From the NCBI RefSeq assembly GCF_027409185.1, contig NC_084460.1, forward strand, positions 63,314,501 to 63,378,500: 64,000 bases of DNA. Direction: 5' to 3'. The notes under the pieces are model-generated. The model made no database searches. It had not been told where the DNA came from and worked only from the letters and a program-made list of their open reading frames with translations. Position numbers and translations under genes: made by a program. Origin of the DNA: Cynocephalus volans (lineage: Eukaryota > Chordata > Mammalia > Dermoptera > Cynocephalidae). Below, piece after piece: positions 9,469 to 21,332 of this stretch; the first letter of the stretch is position 1; each line of letters starts with the position of its first letter.

Positions 9469-11299
9469 CACCTACAACATTCTCTGAGGCTCAGGGTCCC
9501 CTCTGCCCACAGACACCCTTGTTATCACTGCAGAATGAGGTGCAGTAGGCTGCTTGTGCTCTTGAGACACCCGCCTTGGCAGACAGATGGAGCTGTGGGG
9601 TAGGAACTGCATGGGAACCTTCCTGAGAGTGGGCAGAATATTCTTAGGCTCAGAGGGAGAAGGGAATTTCAGATGTTGGGCCCTGAGAGGCCCTGCCTCA
9701 CAGCACAAATGCCACCCAGACCAGAGCCAGCGGGTGATACAGCAGAACCTGCCTGGTCCACTGGCCGTGGGCCCATGGGCCACACAGGGTACACATCTCC
9801 TGCCTGCCTTCTTTCACAGTGTGCTGTGGCATCCTCATCTATAGACTTCTGAGGAGATCTGGCACTGCCTCTTATCACTAGCTGTGTGCTCTTGGCCCTA
9901 TTGCTTTATCCCTCTGCGTCCCTACTGAGGGCCCGTGATGCCAATTTGCCTGTCTTGGAGGGCTGTGGCCGGTCACCATAGATGCCGATGCTCGCCACAA
10001 GGTGGCTTTTTTCTCAGCATGCTCCACTGACTGGCTCTTTCTGCCCTCATTCACCTGGGACGCAGAGCAAGCGATGAGGCAGAGACTGCACGGCTCCCAG
10101 GCTCACACACGGGGAGAGCCAGGACGCTGGGCCATGGGAACCCAGGGAGCTCGGCCCAAGACTTGTTCTTCTCACCTACAAGGCCTTTCCTCCTGTGAGC
10201 GTTGTTCCTCCCTTCAGAGCCAAAGGCCCCTGCTCCCTGGGACCATGCCCTTCTCTGACATTAGTTACAGCATCTGCCAGAGCAACTCCAGCCACGCCTG
10301 CGCCCTGAAGGCAGATCATGGTAATGACCTCAAGGGTGGTTCTGAGGAAGCGCATCTCCCTCTCCAGAGAAACTGCTGCACCCAAGACCCACCCACCTCC
10401 CTGCCCCCTCTGTCCTGGTCTGCACTCCCTGGGGTGTCCCTAGCACTTCTACGGATTCCATTACAGGTGTAACTGGCCCCAGGCCCAGGAGATGGAGCAG
10501 AGCCCTCCCCAGCACCACCCTGGATGGTAGCATTGAAGGCCCGAGGCCATGCCACCCTCTGCTGCCCAGTCCAGCAGAACAACACTCACTGGCCCCCTGG
10601 CTTCTGTCTTGCCCTCACAGGCCCCATCTTAGCATGCAGTTCCCTGGGAGAGGGCAACTCGTTAATGACAGCCCCTTGGTAAATATGTGGCTGGGAGATA
10701 AATCCTTCTTATAGCCGGCGACAGAGTGACAAGCTCCATGGTAATGGAAAGCATATGAATCTAGTGATGCTAGGTGTAATAAAGAGCCTGCCCTCCACGG
10801 AGAATCATTTATGACTTAAAAACAACTCCTAACACTGTGACGGTGCTGTCCCCAAGAGAACACCAGTTTAGCCTCACTTGTCCTGAGTTCCCCCTCCCAG
10901 GCTGCCCCTCCTGGGAAAACACAGGCTGGCATAGCTGTGGGATCACCCAGAGCCAGCCCTGCTTAGCAGTTGGAATGTGCCCTGGAGTCACAAAGCTGGC
11001 TGTGGGGGAATGACCATAGCATTACCCCTCCCTGGCTGGTGACCCCACAGCCTTTGACTGCTCTGTCCCATTCCCCATACTCATTATTAGTCAGGACAGC
11101 CCTGCTGGTGTTGTGGGTCTGAGTGAGTCCATGTGTGTGCTGACACAGATGAGTGCACAGCACAGGCCAGAGAATCTTATCACATCACTTTGGAAACTGA
11201 ATCTTGGCCATTCGTGGCACTCCAAGGAAGCTGGGGATAAACTGAAACTGTGAGAGGGCCTGATGCAAACATGTTTCAACCATACAATGGGCAGGCCCA
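9469..11299. other. No gene recognised
   Basis: The sequence is moderately GC-rich and unique-looking. A 156-codon frame at 10002-10472 overlaps frames on the other strand and contains no domain I recognise. No splice-linked exon series was found. Confidence 0.4.
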
Positions 11300-11319
11300 C
11301 CAGTCCTCTCCCCAGGCAT

Positions 11320-11470
11320 CATGGAGCACCTACTGCATGCAGACACTGGCCACATCATCTCACAGAAATGCCAGACTGCTCCATGAAGCATGATGGGTTG
11401 CAGGTGGGAAACTGAGGCCCAGGGAGTTTAATTGCCTTGTTTAAGGTCATATCTTAAGAGAGTTCAGTAT
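11320..11470 (-). repeat. MIR-like fragment
   Basis: GAAACTGAGGCCCAGGGAGTTTAATTGCC followed by AAGGTCATAT is the reverse complement of the MIR core and 3' pattern. Confidence 0.6.
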
Positions 11471-11889
11471 CAGTAAGAAACCATCCTTCCTGAGATATGC
11501 AGAGTCCCTGTTGCTGTGTCCCCCAGAATTGGCAGAAGGACAGGAGGGGTTAGTTACTCACTGTGGCATCAGAACAAGGCTTGGGGGGTCAGGACGTGGG
11601 AAGCAGGCAGTGGCAGAGATGGCTGAGACTTCCCCAGCAGGATCCCCACATTCACACGGCTGCTCCCACAGGCAGCTGGCAGCCAGAACTACCAGGTCTA
11701 AGAGAATGATTTAAGCAGGGGATCTTGGTTTCCTGGAAGAAATCCAATGTCCCTCAGCAACTGGTCATGTCACCTGACCAGGCTGCAGGAGCAGAGGAAA
11801 TCTCCACCCCCTCGGCTCTCATCACTGCACGTCTGGATGCATGCATGTGTGGCAGGGGTAAAGCATGGGGAACTAACAGGGCAACTATG

Positions 11890-12012
11890 GGGTGCCAGTC
11901 ACTTTTATACATTTAGTTTCATCCTCAGAAACTCTGCTGAGGATGAAGAAATTGAGGTGTGCATGAAGTCAATGAATTTTCCAAAGGCCACCTAGCAAAT
12001 AAGTGGCAGAGC
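11890..12012 (-). repeat. MIR-like fragment
   Basis: ATCCTCAGAAACTCTGCTGAGGATGAAGAAATTGAGG, followed by GGCCACCTAGCAAATAAGTGGCAGAGC, follows the antisense MIR pattern. Confidence 0.6.
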
Positions 12013-12205
12013 ATAGGAGTGTCTCACTCCAAATCCTGTGTTATTTCCATCCTCGCTCCATCAGTTTCCTGGATGGTCTTCCTGTGTCTACCTTCCTGGC
12101 TGGCATTGGCACTGGACTCAGCATCTTCATCGTCTCCATCAGCATCTCTGTCAACACAACTTCATCACCATTTTTATCACCATGTCTTCATTACTGTCAT
12201 CTTCA

Positions 12206-12800
12206 CACTTAGCCATATCTCATCACCCTCCTCATCACCATCCTCCTCCTCACCACCACCATCACCATCACCATCATCACCATCCTCCTCCTCACCACCA
12301 TTGCCATCACCATCACCATCCTCCTCCTCACCACCATCACCATCACCATCATCACCATCCTCCTCCTCACTGTCATGACCATCACCATCATCACCATCCT
12401 CCTCCTCACCACCATCGCCATCACCATCACCATCATCACCATCCTCCTCCTCACCACCACCACCACCATCACCATCACCATCATCACCATCCTCCTCCTC
12501 ACCACCACCATCACCATCACCATCATCACCATCCTCCTCCTCACCACCACCATCACCATCATCACCATCCTCCTCCTCACCACCACCACCACCATCACCA
12601 TCACCATCATCACCATCCTCCTCCTCACCACCATCACCATCACCATCACCATCATCACCATCCTCCTCCTCACCACCATCACCATCACCATCACCATCAT
12701 CACCATCCTCCTCCTCACCACCACCATCACCATCACCATCATCACCATCCTCCTCCTCACCACCATTGCCATCACCATCACCATAATCTTTCTCCTCCTC
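12206..12800 (+). repeat. Minisatellite of CCATCA and TCCTCC blocks, 13 copies
   Basis: The block ATCCTCCTCCTCAC recurs 13 times, starting near 12240, 12282, 12319, 12359, 12398, 12441, 12489, 12531, 12568, 12616, 12660, 12706 and 12748. Copies are joined by (ACC/ATC)n runs, and spacing is 37-48 bp (mean about 42). The plus strand is almost free of G. The reading frames through it (His/Pro-rich, Ile/Thr-rich, Met/Val-rich) are products of the triplet composition and not a gene. Confidence 0.92.
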
Positions 12801-12879
12801 TACACATCAGCATCATCATCACCATCACATCATCAACATATTGCTCCTCTATTAAACAAAACTCTCCAGTGGTTTCTCA

Positions 12880-13320
12880 TTGCTCTTAAGATAAAAACCA
12901 AGATCTTTATCCTGATGCACAAGACCTAGTGCAGCTCCTCACATTCCCCTCCCTCCCTCTTCTGTCCTCTGTGCTCCACCTCTCTTGCCTCCTTTCCAGT
13001 GCTTAAAGGACACAAAACCCTTGTTCCTGAGGACATTGCTACCCTCTTTGCACACTTCTCCTCAACCAGATCTCAGTTTGAATGACTCTTCTTCTGGAAC
13101 ATGTCCTCTCACACTTAGACTTCAGCTCCCTATTTTATACTCATATTGCACTTTATTTCTTTTATACCATTTACCACAATTTGTCTCAGTGTTTCCTTTT
13201 ATTATTCATGCCTGACTTTGCTATCAGTATCAACACTGAGAAGGCAGGGCTGAGTCTGTCCTACCCACTATCACACCCCCAGTGTCTGTCACACAAAGAG
13301 ATCAATGCCAGACTTAAGGC
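12880..13320 (+). repeat. L2 LINE 3'-region fragment
   Basis: AAGATAAAAACCAAGATCTT, a CTCCTCACATTCCCCTCCC stretch, CCTCTTTGCACACTTCTCCT and TGAGAAGGCAGGGCTGAGTCTG follow in the order seen in L2 3' ends. Divergence is high. Confidence 0.6.
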
Positions 13321-14212
13321 TAAAATGCCTTGTCCTTAAGATCAGCGTATTGGGACAAGGGAAAAAGATGGGAAGAAAATTCCAAGTGAAGGACTCAGTC
13401 TGAGCAGGGCTGGGTCTACAGAGGACCTGGCACTGCATGTGGGCTGTGCTGGCTGTGCAGGAGGGAGTGAGAGTGGCAGGTTAAACTGCAGAGCAACAAG
13501 ACCAAACTTGATAGAACATCAAGGCATCTGCAAGGATAGAACAGGCATCAAGGTGGATGATGGGCTGGAGAAGACCTGGAGGCAGAGGGAGGTCTCCTCG
13601 TGATGGGCCACATGTAGGGAAGAGGAACGCTTCTCTAAACACAGGTCCTGAACTGACCAGGAGTATCAGAGATGTATATGATGCTTTTCTGGGACCATCC
13701 TCAAGATCCTAGAGATTTTGACCATATTGATATCTTTAGAATTAGCAGATTTTCAATCCATATCAAAGAATATTGGAATGTTGGCTCCATCTCCTGGTTA
13801 AACCCAGATTTTTAAAAAATATAATTTACTAATATATATCGCTAAAGATAAACTGATTCTGATAGCTCCCATAGCCCCCTACTATTCTCCCTCTCTCTTG
13901 TTCAATTGCTGGCCCACCCCCACCACGCGGGGCTCCCTGAGTGCAGGGCCAGGTCTCACTGGCCTTCATGCCCCATTCCCACCTCAGATGGTGGCTGCTG
14001 GCTCGGTACCAGTGCCAGTCAATTCTAGGATGGATGAATAAATGAACAACAGCACCTGAAGAGGCACCTGGGTGGCTGGGCAAGGAAGAATATAGCATTT
14101 GTTCCTCATTCCCCACATGCAACCTGAAAGCCTCCTGCTCCTGCTCACCTCGTGCATACACACTAGTGTGTCTACCACTCTTTCTTCATAGGACAGTCAG
14201 AGAGGCTTTTTA
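13321..14212. other. No gene recognised
   Basis: Only short frames without domains are present. A 110-codon minus-strand frame at 13829-14161 has no recognisable motif. Confidence 0.4.
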
Positions 14213-14214
14213 TT

Positions 14215-14690
14215 TATTCACTTGGGTGGTAGAGTTTATTTTATTGGATTTTATCACACAGGTGATATCTCTAAAAGCCCTCATTGTACCCGTATTTCTC
14301 TTCTGACCATCATGTTCAGCCCACTCCTGAAACCTCCTAAAGGTCCGTAATGCCTGGAAAATAATCAAAAGAATCCCAGCCGCTATCTCAGTTTACCAAG
14401 CCCTGTGGCCATCCTCCCTGCAGTGCAGGCAGCTGCCTGTCCACTCGCCTCTCCTCAGCACGCCCAGCCCCTGCCCAGCCAAGGGTCCATGCGCTCGCTG
14501 TTCCCTCTGCCCGGAGTGCGCCTCCCACGCCGGCCCTTCAGCTTGCTCCTGCCACTGCTCCACAGGCCTCCACCACCCTGTTGTCTTCTGCGGGCTCATG
14601 GTCCCCTCTGTTCATGGTATCACTCTGCTGTGTCCTTTATTGTTTAGTTCACACTTGTAATTTTGTATTGTTCATTTATTTAATTTTAAA
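14215..14690 (+). repeat. L2-like LINE fragment
   Basis: The order CCTGGAAAATAATC, GCTGTTCCCTCTGCCCGGAGTG, CTTGCTCCTGCCACTG and CACTTGTAATTTTGTATTG resembles the L2 3' region. The boundaries are approximate. Confidence 0.5.
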
Positions 14691-14897
14691 TTTTAATTTA
14701 CAGCACTATGTTCTTTTATTAGCATTCTGAACTATTTTAAATATACTAAAAAACACACAGAAGAGTAAACAGATGTTCAAGGACCCACTATCCAGAATTA
14801 ACAAATGTTCATATTTTGTCATGTTTGCTCCTAATCACTTTTATATAACATTTTAATATTACATATATTTTATATAGAAACATATATAAACTTTACA

Positions 14898-15224
14898 GAG
14901 TGATCCCTCGGTATCCTCAGGGGATTGATTCCAGGACCCCCATGGATACTAGAATCCACAGATGCTCGGGTCACTGATATAAATTGGAGTAGTATTTGCA
15001 TATAACCTACACAATCCCCCATATACTTTAAATCATCTCTAGATTACTTATAATACCTGCTACAATGTAAATGCTGTGTAAATAGTTGTTACACTGTGTT
15101 GCTTTTTAATTTATATTTTCTTTATTGTTGCATTATTTGTTTGTTCTTTTCAGATATTTTTGATGCATGGTTGGTTGAATCCTTGGATGTGGAACTGTAG
15201 ACACGGAAGGCCAGCTGTGTATAT
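14898..15224 (+). repeat. Tigger-type non-autonomous DNA transposon
   Basis: The left end reads ATCCCTCGGTATCCTCAGGGG and the right end GGAACTGTAGACACGGAAGGCCAGCTGTG. They are imperfect inverted repeats of each other. The interior (TTTAAATCATCTCTAGATTACTTATAATACC) is the well-known internal sequence of small Tigger-derived elements (MER2-like, from memory). No transposase frame is present. Confidence 0.75.
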
Positions 15225-15229
15225 AAATA

Positions 15230-16879
15230 TATCTATATTTTATATAACAAAACATTTCATGTACAGTTACAGTTCTCCTTGTCACTGTCCTCTGGCCTAC
15301 TCCCTTCCCCAGGGGTAGCGTCCACCCTGAATTTGTTGTATATTCCTCTCGCCCATGTTTTTGAAGTTTCACTTCAAATATATGGTCCCCAGACGATATA
15401 TAGCATGAATTTCTATGTTTGGTATTATGCAGTCACTTCATTCTGTGCCGGCACTTTTCACTAATATCTTATCTTCTAGGCCAATATCGTTGCCATACAC
15501 AGATCTAGTTCGACATCGGTTCTGTTTCCAGTACTATGAGCAAGGCAGTGACAAGCATGCTAGACCGAGTCTTTATGTGCCCTGTGATGTTTCTCTGGAA
15601 GTCAATTGCTTCATCACGAGGCATCACATCATCAGCTTGTGAGATGCACTGCATTGTGCTCCACAGTATTCACCCTACACTCCCCAGCAGCGTGTAAGAG
15701 GGCCATGCCTGAGTGACCAGAGAGCCATCCGAGGATCCCAGGGTCCTCCAGAGTGGGCCGGTCTCCCCTCAGGTGCTGTTAGGTTCACGACATTCATTCA
15801 GGCACCACACCTTGGAGATGGACCATACCCAGAGGGACTCTGACACTGAGTAGGATGTGGGTGCCTGAATTTGATCTAGATGTGTAACAGGTAGTATAAG
15901 GAGCTACATTTCCCCTGTTCTGCCAGGTACAGCCATTTGTTGATTCCATCACTGTGGCATCAGCCTGTCTGTTGATGCCAGCAGGAGTGGACAATACATG
16001 TTTTCTAGGTATTTTCACCTACCACTTCCTGGAACCTGCTCCATCATGGCAGGCACCGAAGGTTTCTTCAAATATAGCTGAGTAAGGAAGGGGTCCTTTG
16101 CTTTCAGCATCAGTGATCTGGGTCCCCTGGAACTATCTCCAGAGTGCAAAGAGAATTTCCCTTTCTCAAACAACATGCAGGTGGTGCAGGGGCACCCTTC
16201 CTTCTCAAAATGGAGTGGAACACAGAGAGTGCACGCAGTCGCATGTGAAGCCTGCACACCTGTGAGTGAACTGAAGGTGTCAGCAGACCACATAGCAGCA
16301 CCCCCAGAACTGGACGGGGGACTCCCAGAGCACAGATGGAGTGACCTCCTCTTGGCCCTGCCCCGTCTCTTCTGCCTCGTCCTGCACAGCATCTCACTGT
16401 CCCTGCAACTGTGGTTGGGGAGGAGGAGGCAGTTACAGAGGCCTCGGGGTGCAGCATCCCAGCTGGACAGGCCATCACTGGCATCACCCATTCTACAATG
16501 GGGCTATATCACAAAGGAGTCAGAGCAGCTGGGAGGGGAGAGGAGCAGACAGCACACCCACGGACCAGACAGAAGAAGAGAATATCTTTCAAAAGTCCCC
16601 ACAAAGTGCCAGGGGGATTCCCAGAGAGAGCGAGCTTTCACTTGATGGGGTAGGAGGCCCCAGGTTTCCAGGATAGTGCAGATGGCAGGGAGGATGCGGG
16701 GGCCACAGGTAAACTGAGGCTGAGTATGGAAGGAAGAGTAGGAACCATTTCAAGGTTTTGGAACCTTGATTTTAAGTCCCGGGTCTGAGGAGTCAAGATG
16801 GGTAAGGCAATATCAAACAGTCTATTCCTGCCACCTTGTGGCTAAGCTCACAGCAACTTATTCCTGGAGACAAGGGAAA
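15230..16879. other. No gene recognised
   Basis: The overlapping frames at 16015-16676 on both strands (up to 158 codons) have no domain and no supporting splice series. The sequence looks unique and non-coding. Confidence 0.4.
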
Positions 16880-17122
16880 GAGGAAGAACCTGACTGAGCA
16901 GGAAAATAAATAAATAAATAAGCATACAAACACATAAAGGGTGGGTGGGGGAAGAAGACACAAAAACTCGCAACAATTCCTTGAACTTGTTAAGACAAAT
17001 GAACAGATTTGATGTAGTGGGCGGGGAGAGGGAAGGGGGAAAGAGGAACGGGTAAAGGGACACGAAAATCAACTGCAATGTATATTGAGAAGTTAAAATA
17101 AAAATAAATAAATAAATAAAAG
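16880..17122 (+). repeat. L1 3'-UTR fragment with A-rich tail
   Basis: The fragment has a purine-rich GGGCGGGGAGAGGGAAGGGGG tract, then TCAACTGCAATGTATATTGAG and an (AAATA)n tail at 17090-17121. This is the layout of a 5'-truncated L1 insertion. It is a different 3' UTR from the one at 6180-6345. Confidence 0.65.
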
Positions 17123-17689
17123 TAGGAAAATGCAGTGCGAAGGGAAAGGTGCCACGCTGTCCAGCACTTACAGGGCTGGGTGAGCGCAGAGAGGCTGTGT
17201 AGGCAGTGGTTACTGGCACAGGTTCTAGATCCTACCCACTGGGGCCAGGTCCGGGCACTGAGCCTGCATGAGGGTCACTTTGCCTCTGGGTGATGCTGGC
17301 TCCTCACCTGGGAGATGGGGGTAAGCTCAGCCCATCCCCGTGGTGGGGGAGGCTGTAAGGTCTCAGAGCGCCCCACCCCTCACACCCACAGCCTGCCTGG
17401 TGCCCTGCCTCGGCTCACAGCACCACGGGCTGTTGTCCAGGAGCCTTGGTACCCTCGTCCTTTACGGACCCACCCAACTCGTGATGGTGGTGTCCCTGTC
17501 CCATGTCCAGGCCAAACACAATCTACCTTCTGCACTGCCTTGGAGACAGCTTAGGGCAGGAGCAGGCAGGGCAGTGGTTAGTCCTGAGCTCCCTGTGTGA
17601 GCCTTGGTTTTCCTTGGATTCAGGTTCCTCATCTGCAAACTGGGAGTGTTCATCGTTGTGAGCATTTACATTTAAAGTAATTACTGATA

Positions 17690-18715
17690 AGGAATGACAT
17701 ACTTCTGACATTTTGGTATATATATATTTTTTAATATCTGTTTTGCTCCTCAAATCCTCCATTACTGACTTATTTTATATTTAACAGATTTTTTGTATTG
17801 TACAATTTTGATTCCCTTCTCACTTCCTTTTATGTCTTTTTTTAAGTTATTTTCTTAGTAGTTACCTTGAGGATTACAATTAACATCTTAAATGTATACA
17901 ATCCAGTTTTAATTAACACCAACTTATCTTCATTAGTGTACAAAAACTCTGCTCCTTGACAGCTCTGCCCCTCCTCTTTTACATTGTTAGTGTCACAGTT
18001 ACATTGTGTGTCCATTAAGATAGATTTACCATTCTTGTTTTATACATTTGTCTTTTAATTCATATAGGAAAAAGAGAGGAGCTACAAACCAAAAAATACA
18101 AAAACAAAAACAAAAGCCCAATATGTTAGCTTTTTAATTTACTTATATAGTTACCTTTGTTCATGTTTTTTCTTTCCCCATATAATTTTAAGTTTCTTTC
18201 TAGTATCCTTTCATTTCAACCTGAAGGACTCCCTTTAGCATTTCTGATAGTGCATGTCTACTAGTGATAAACTCCCCAAGACTCCAAGACTTATTTTCTC
18301 CTTCATTTTTCAAGGACAGTTTTTCCAAATATAGAACTCTTGGTTGACATTTCTTTATTTTTAGCAGTTTAAATATGTCATCCTACTGCTTTCTGGCTTC
18401 CATGGTTTCTGATGAGATATTGGCTGTTAATCTTATTAGAGATCTTTGGTACATGATGAGTCACTTTTCTCTTGATGCTTTCAAAATTCTGTTTGCATTT
18501 GGCTTTTGACAGTTCAATTATAATCTTTCTCAGTGCAAATCTCTTCAATTTATCTTGCTTGGAGTTTGTTGAGTTTCTTGTTGGTGTAGATTCCATCTAT
18601 TATCAAACTTGGGAAGTTTTCAGCCATTATTTCTTCAAATATTCCTTCTGCCTTTTCTCTCCCTCTCTGCTTCTGGAGCTCCCATTATACATATGTTGTT
18701 ATATGCTCTTATGAC
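17690..18715 (-). repeat. Old LINE-1 fragment
   Basis: T-rich sequence with GGCTGTTAATCTTATTAGAG, CTTTCAAAATTCTGTTTGC and GGAGTTTGTTGAGTTTCTTG in the order known from old mammalian L1 read from the antisense strand. It is related to the segment split across 4189/6350. Confidence 0.6.
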
Positions 18716-18818
18716 TTAATCACCTCTCAAAGGCCCCACTTCCTAATACCATCACATTGGCATTTGGGTTTCAACATATGAATTTGGGGCGGCCACAAAC
18801 ATTCCAGACTATGGCCTG
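18716..18818 (+). repeat. 3' fragment of the GCTGCTATAAC repeat family
   Basis: ACCTCTCAAAGGCCCCACTT, CCTAATACCATCACATTGG and ACAAACATTCCAGACTATGG correspond to 46279-46375 in the fuller copy. Confidence 0.6.
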
Positions 18819-19440
18819 TCTTCTTTCCTAGCCTCTGTCTTCCCAGGATTTTTGGTCTGTCTGCTCCTTACCCCATCTGTTATCTCCTGCCTCCAGAGGC
18901 TACTGCTTGCATATTTGTCTTTAAATCCTTCTGACAAATGCCCCCTGGAAACCATTCCAGCCCTTGAGAATGTTTCAAGGTGGGCAACACAAACATCAGA
19001 GCTGACCCTCAAGGAGCAACCAGACAGGTCAAAACACACAAACATAGTTCTTTGAGAACAAGGTCCATATTGTCCCCTTTGGCACTGGCAAGCTGCTCTA
19101 AGAATGCTGCTGGAGCATGGGTAATGGTAGGTGGGTCAGTTAGAAGACCACTGCTCCCCCTTACCAAAATTTAGCAGCTTCTTTCTTTGTTAATCATTCC
19201 CCTCGTTGTTGCAAATTTATTAGGAGTTGCCATAGTTCCAAGAAAGTAGATTCTGACAGATTTTGCTAGTTTAATCATTGCCTTAGTGGAGGACTGGAGA
19301 GCTGGAGTTTCCTACTCCATTATTTTCAGTCTCTGTTTTTGCCATTGACTTTATTTATATTCTTGTAATTTACTGATGATTTTAACTTGTTGTGGCTAAA
19401 TACTTCTATTTTGCCCTTTGGCACTTCTACAATTTATTTG
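18819..19440. other. No gene recognised
   Basis: Only short domain-free frames on both strands and no splice-linked series. I see nothing identifiable. Confidence 0.35.
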
Positions 19441-19779
19441 AAAGGAAGAAAGTTCTCCACCATAATGAAGACTGAGAAATAGTCCTTTTAAATTGTTTAT
19501 AGATTATTTAGTTACATTTAACACTATTTCTTCTTGATTAGTATGCTATGTGAGGTGAGGATTTCATGTAGAGAAATTTGTATACATTTCGCCCCCAATA
19601 TAAATTTTGTTGTACCATTAAAAGTGTCAGAGGAAATGGCTACTATATATAGTGTTGAGAATGTTTTCAGTCTACGGTATATAAGGGGTTTCCACAAATC
19701 TATTTTAAAAAAAAAAAGAAAAAAAAGGTAGGAAGGCCCAAAGGAAAATAGACAAACTGGGTAGGTGATTTGCAGAAGG

Positions 19780-20200
19780 GGGTCACCAAAATGGGTGCTA
19801 AACTCAGAAGAAATGCTCAGCTTCATTAGTAATCAAAAAATACATATAAAATGGTACTGAAATACCATATGATACACCTGATTGGAAAAAAATAAACAGT
19901 TTTGTAACACCTAGTAGTAATAAGGATGTGGGGAGCTAGCAGGCAGGCAGTGCTGGTGAGATTGTAATTGAACACATCGAATCTGGAAAGCAAGTCAGAA
20001 ATATATGGTGACATCAGGTACACTACTGGGAAGGCACTCCAGAGAACCTCTCACAGAACAGCACAGGGAGAAATACACAAAGACATTCCACATAGAGAAG
20101 CACAGGCAATAAACTCTGACACAGAAAATGGATTGAAGTATGCATCTAATTACTAAAACGTGTAGACTTCACAAAATAATACTGGTAACAAGCAAAACAG
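19780..20200 (+). repeat. Old L1-like fragment
   Basis: CATTAGTAATCAAAAAATAC, GAAATACCATATGATACACC and AAGGATGTGGGGAGC run in the order of the conserved L1 ORF2 3' part, but the frame is destroyed. Confidence 0.5.
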
Positions 20201-21332
20201 GGAACACAGACCAAAAAAAGTTTTATAAACAAAATTCAAATTAATGAGTGTCTATGCAATGAAGCAATGGGATTAGGAACAATGATAGAAGGGACCCAGT
20301 GTGCAGTCCTAGACTTACAGGCAGAGTGTGACCGTAAATGAGGATTGTTCTACTGCTAGGCAAAGGTCACGACTTCCCTTCCTCACTGAATTAAAGCTCA
20401 AGTTATTGTATGTGTATTGCTTATATTTGTTTGATGTCCTTTTGATCTCTCCTATTCATGAAAAGGAGACAATAGTTGAGCAGGTTTCATACTGCTTTTG
20501 TGTTATCTTAAGGTTAAAGTTTCTCGTGATAAGTGTGCCCAGTTATTTCTTCTCATGATTTTTATAGTAAGTATCTATTATCCCAAATGAATTCATAACA
20601 ATGTTTTTAAGTTCTCTAAAGTATAGCAATTATGATTACAGCTATGATTCACAATAATTTTCAATTAATTTAGGACAAAATAAGCTCTACAGAAAGATTT
20701 AGAAATTCATTCAAATAAATCTCTGAAGCACTGACAATCATGCGTATTGTTCCAAGTATAATCTTGAGAATCTTATGCCTATGTTTATTCTATTCTTTTC
20801 ACAGTATATTAAAATTGCCAATTATTTTTCTGCTTTTTCTGTTAGGCTTTGAGCTTTTTGAATGAGAGTTTTGTTTGTGCATTAGCAAATTCTGTCTCAT
20901 AGGAGACTGTGGCAGGCAGAATTCTAAGATAATCCTCATTGACCCACGTCCTTGCATAATCCCTCCCACTCATGAATACGACAGGCTATCACTCCCGCGG
21001 TTACATTATGTTACATGGCACTTTGAGAGAGGAAGATTATGGTTTAAGGAAGGATTATTATCTTTGGTGGGCCTGACCTAATGATATGAGTCCTTTATAT
21101 CTGGGTCTAGATGTCCCAGAGAGTAGAAGTCAGAGATTCGAAGCCAAAGGAGGATTTGATATAAGGGATCATTTGCTAGCTCTAAAGGAGTAAACTGTGA
21201 TATTGTGAAAAAAGCCTGTGGAAAAAAGTCGTGAGTGGCTCTAGGAGTCGAGTGGCTCCCAACAAGCGTCATACAAATCAGTCACACAACTGCAAAGACT
21301 GAATTTTGCCAACAATCTAAATGAGCTTGGTA

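Noticed and set aside
12206-12800. CRISPR-like array
   Set aside because: The repeat blocks are low-complexity, spacers are not unique, and this is a mammalian genome.
12038-12889. 283-codon His/Pro-rich frame and a Met/Val-rich frame on the other strand
   Set aside because: They are products of a triplet-composed minisatellite. No start context, splice signal or non-repeat domain is present.
16015-16676. Overlapping frames of 125-158 codons on both strands
   Set aside because: None shows a domain, conserved motif or splice-linked partner. Overlap on opposite strands fits chance in GC-moderate sequence.
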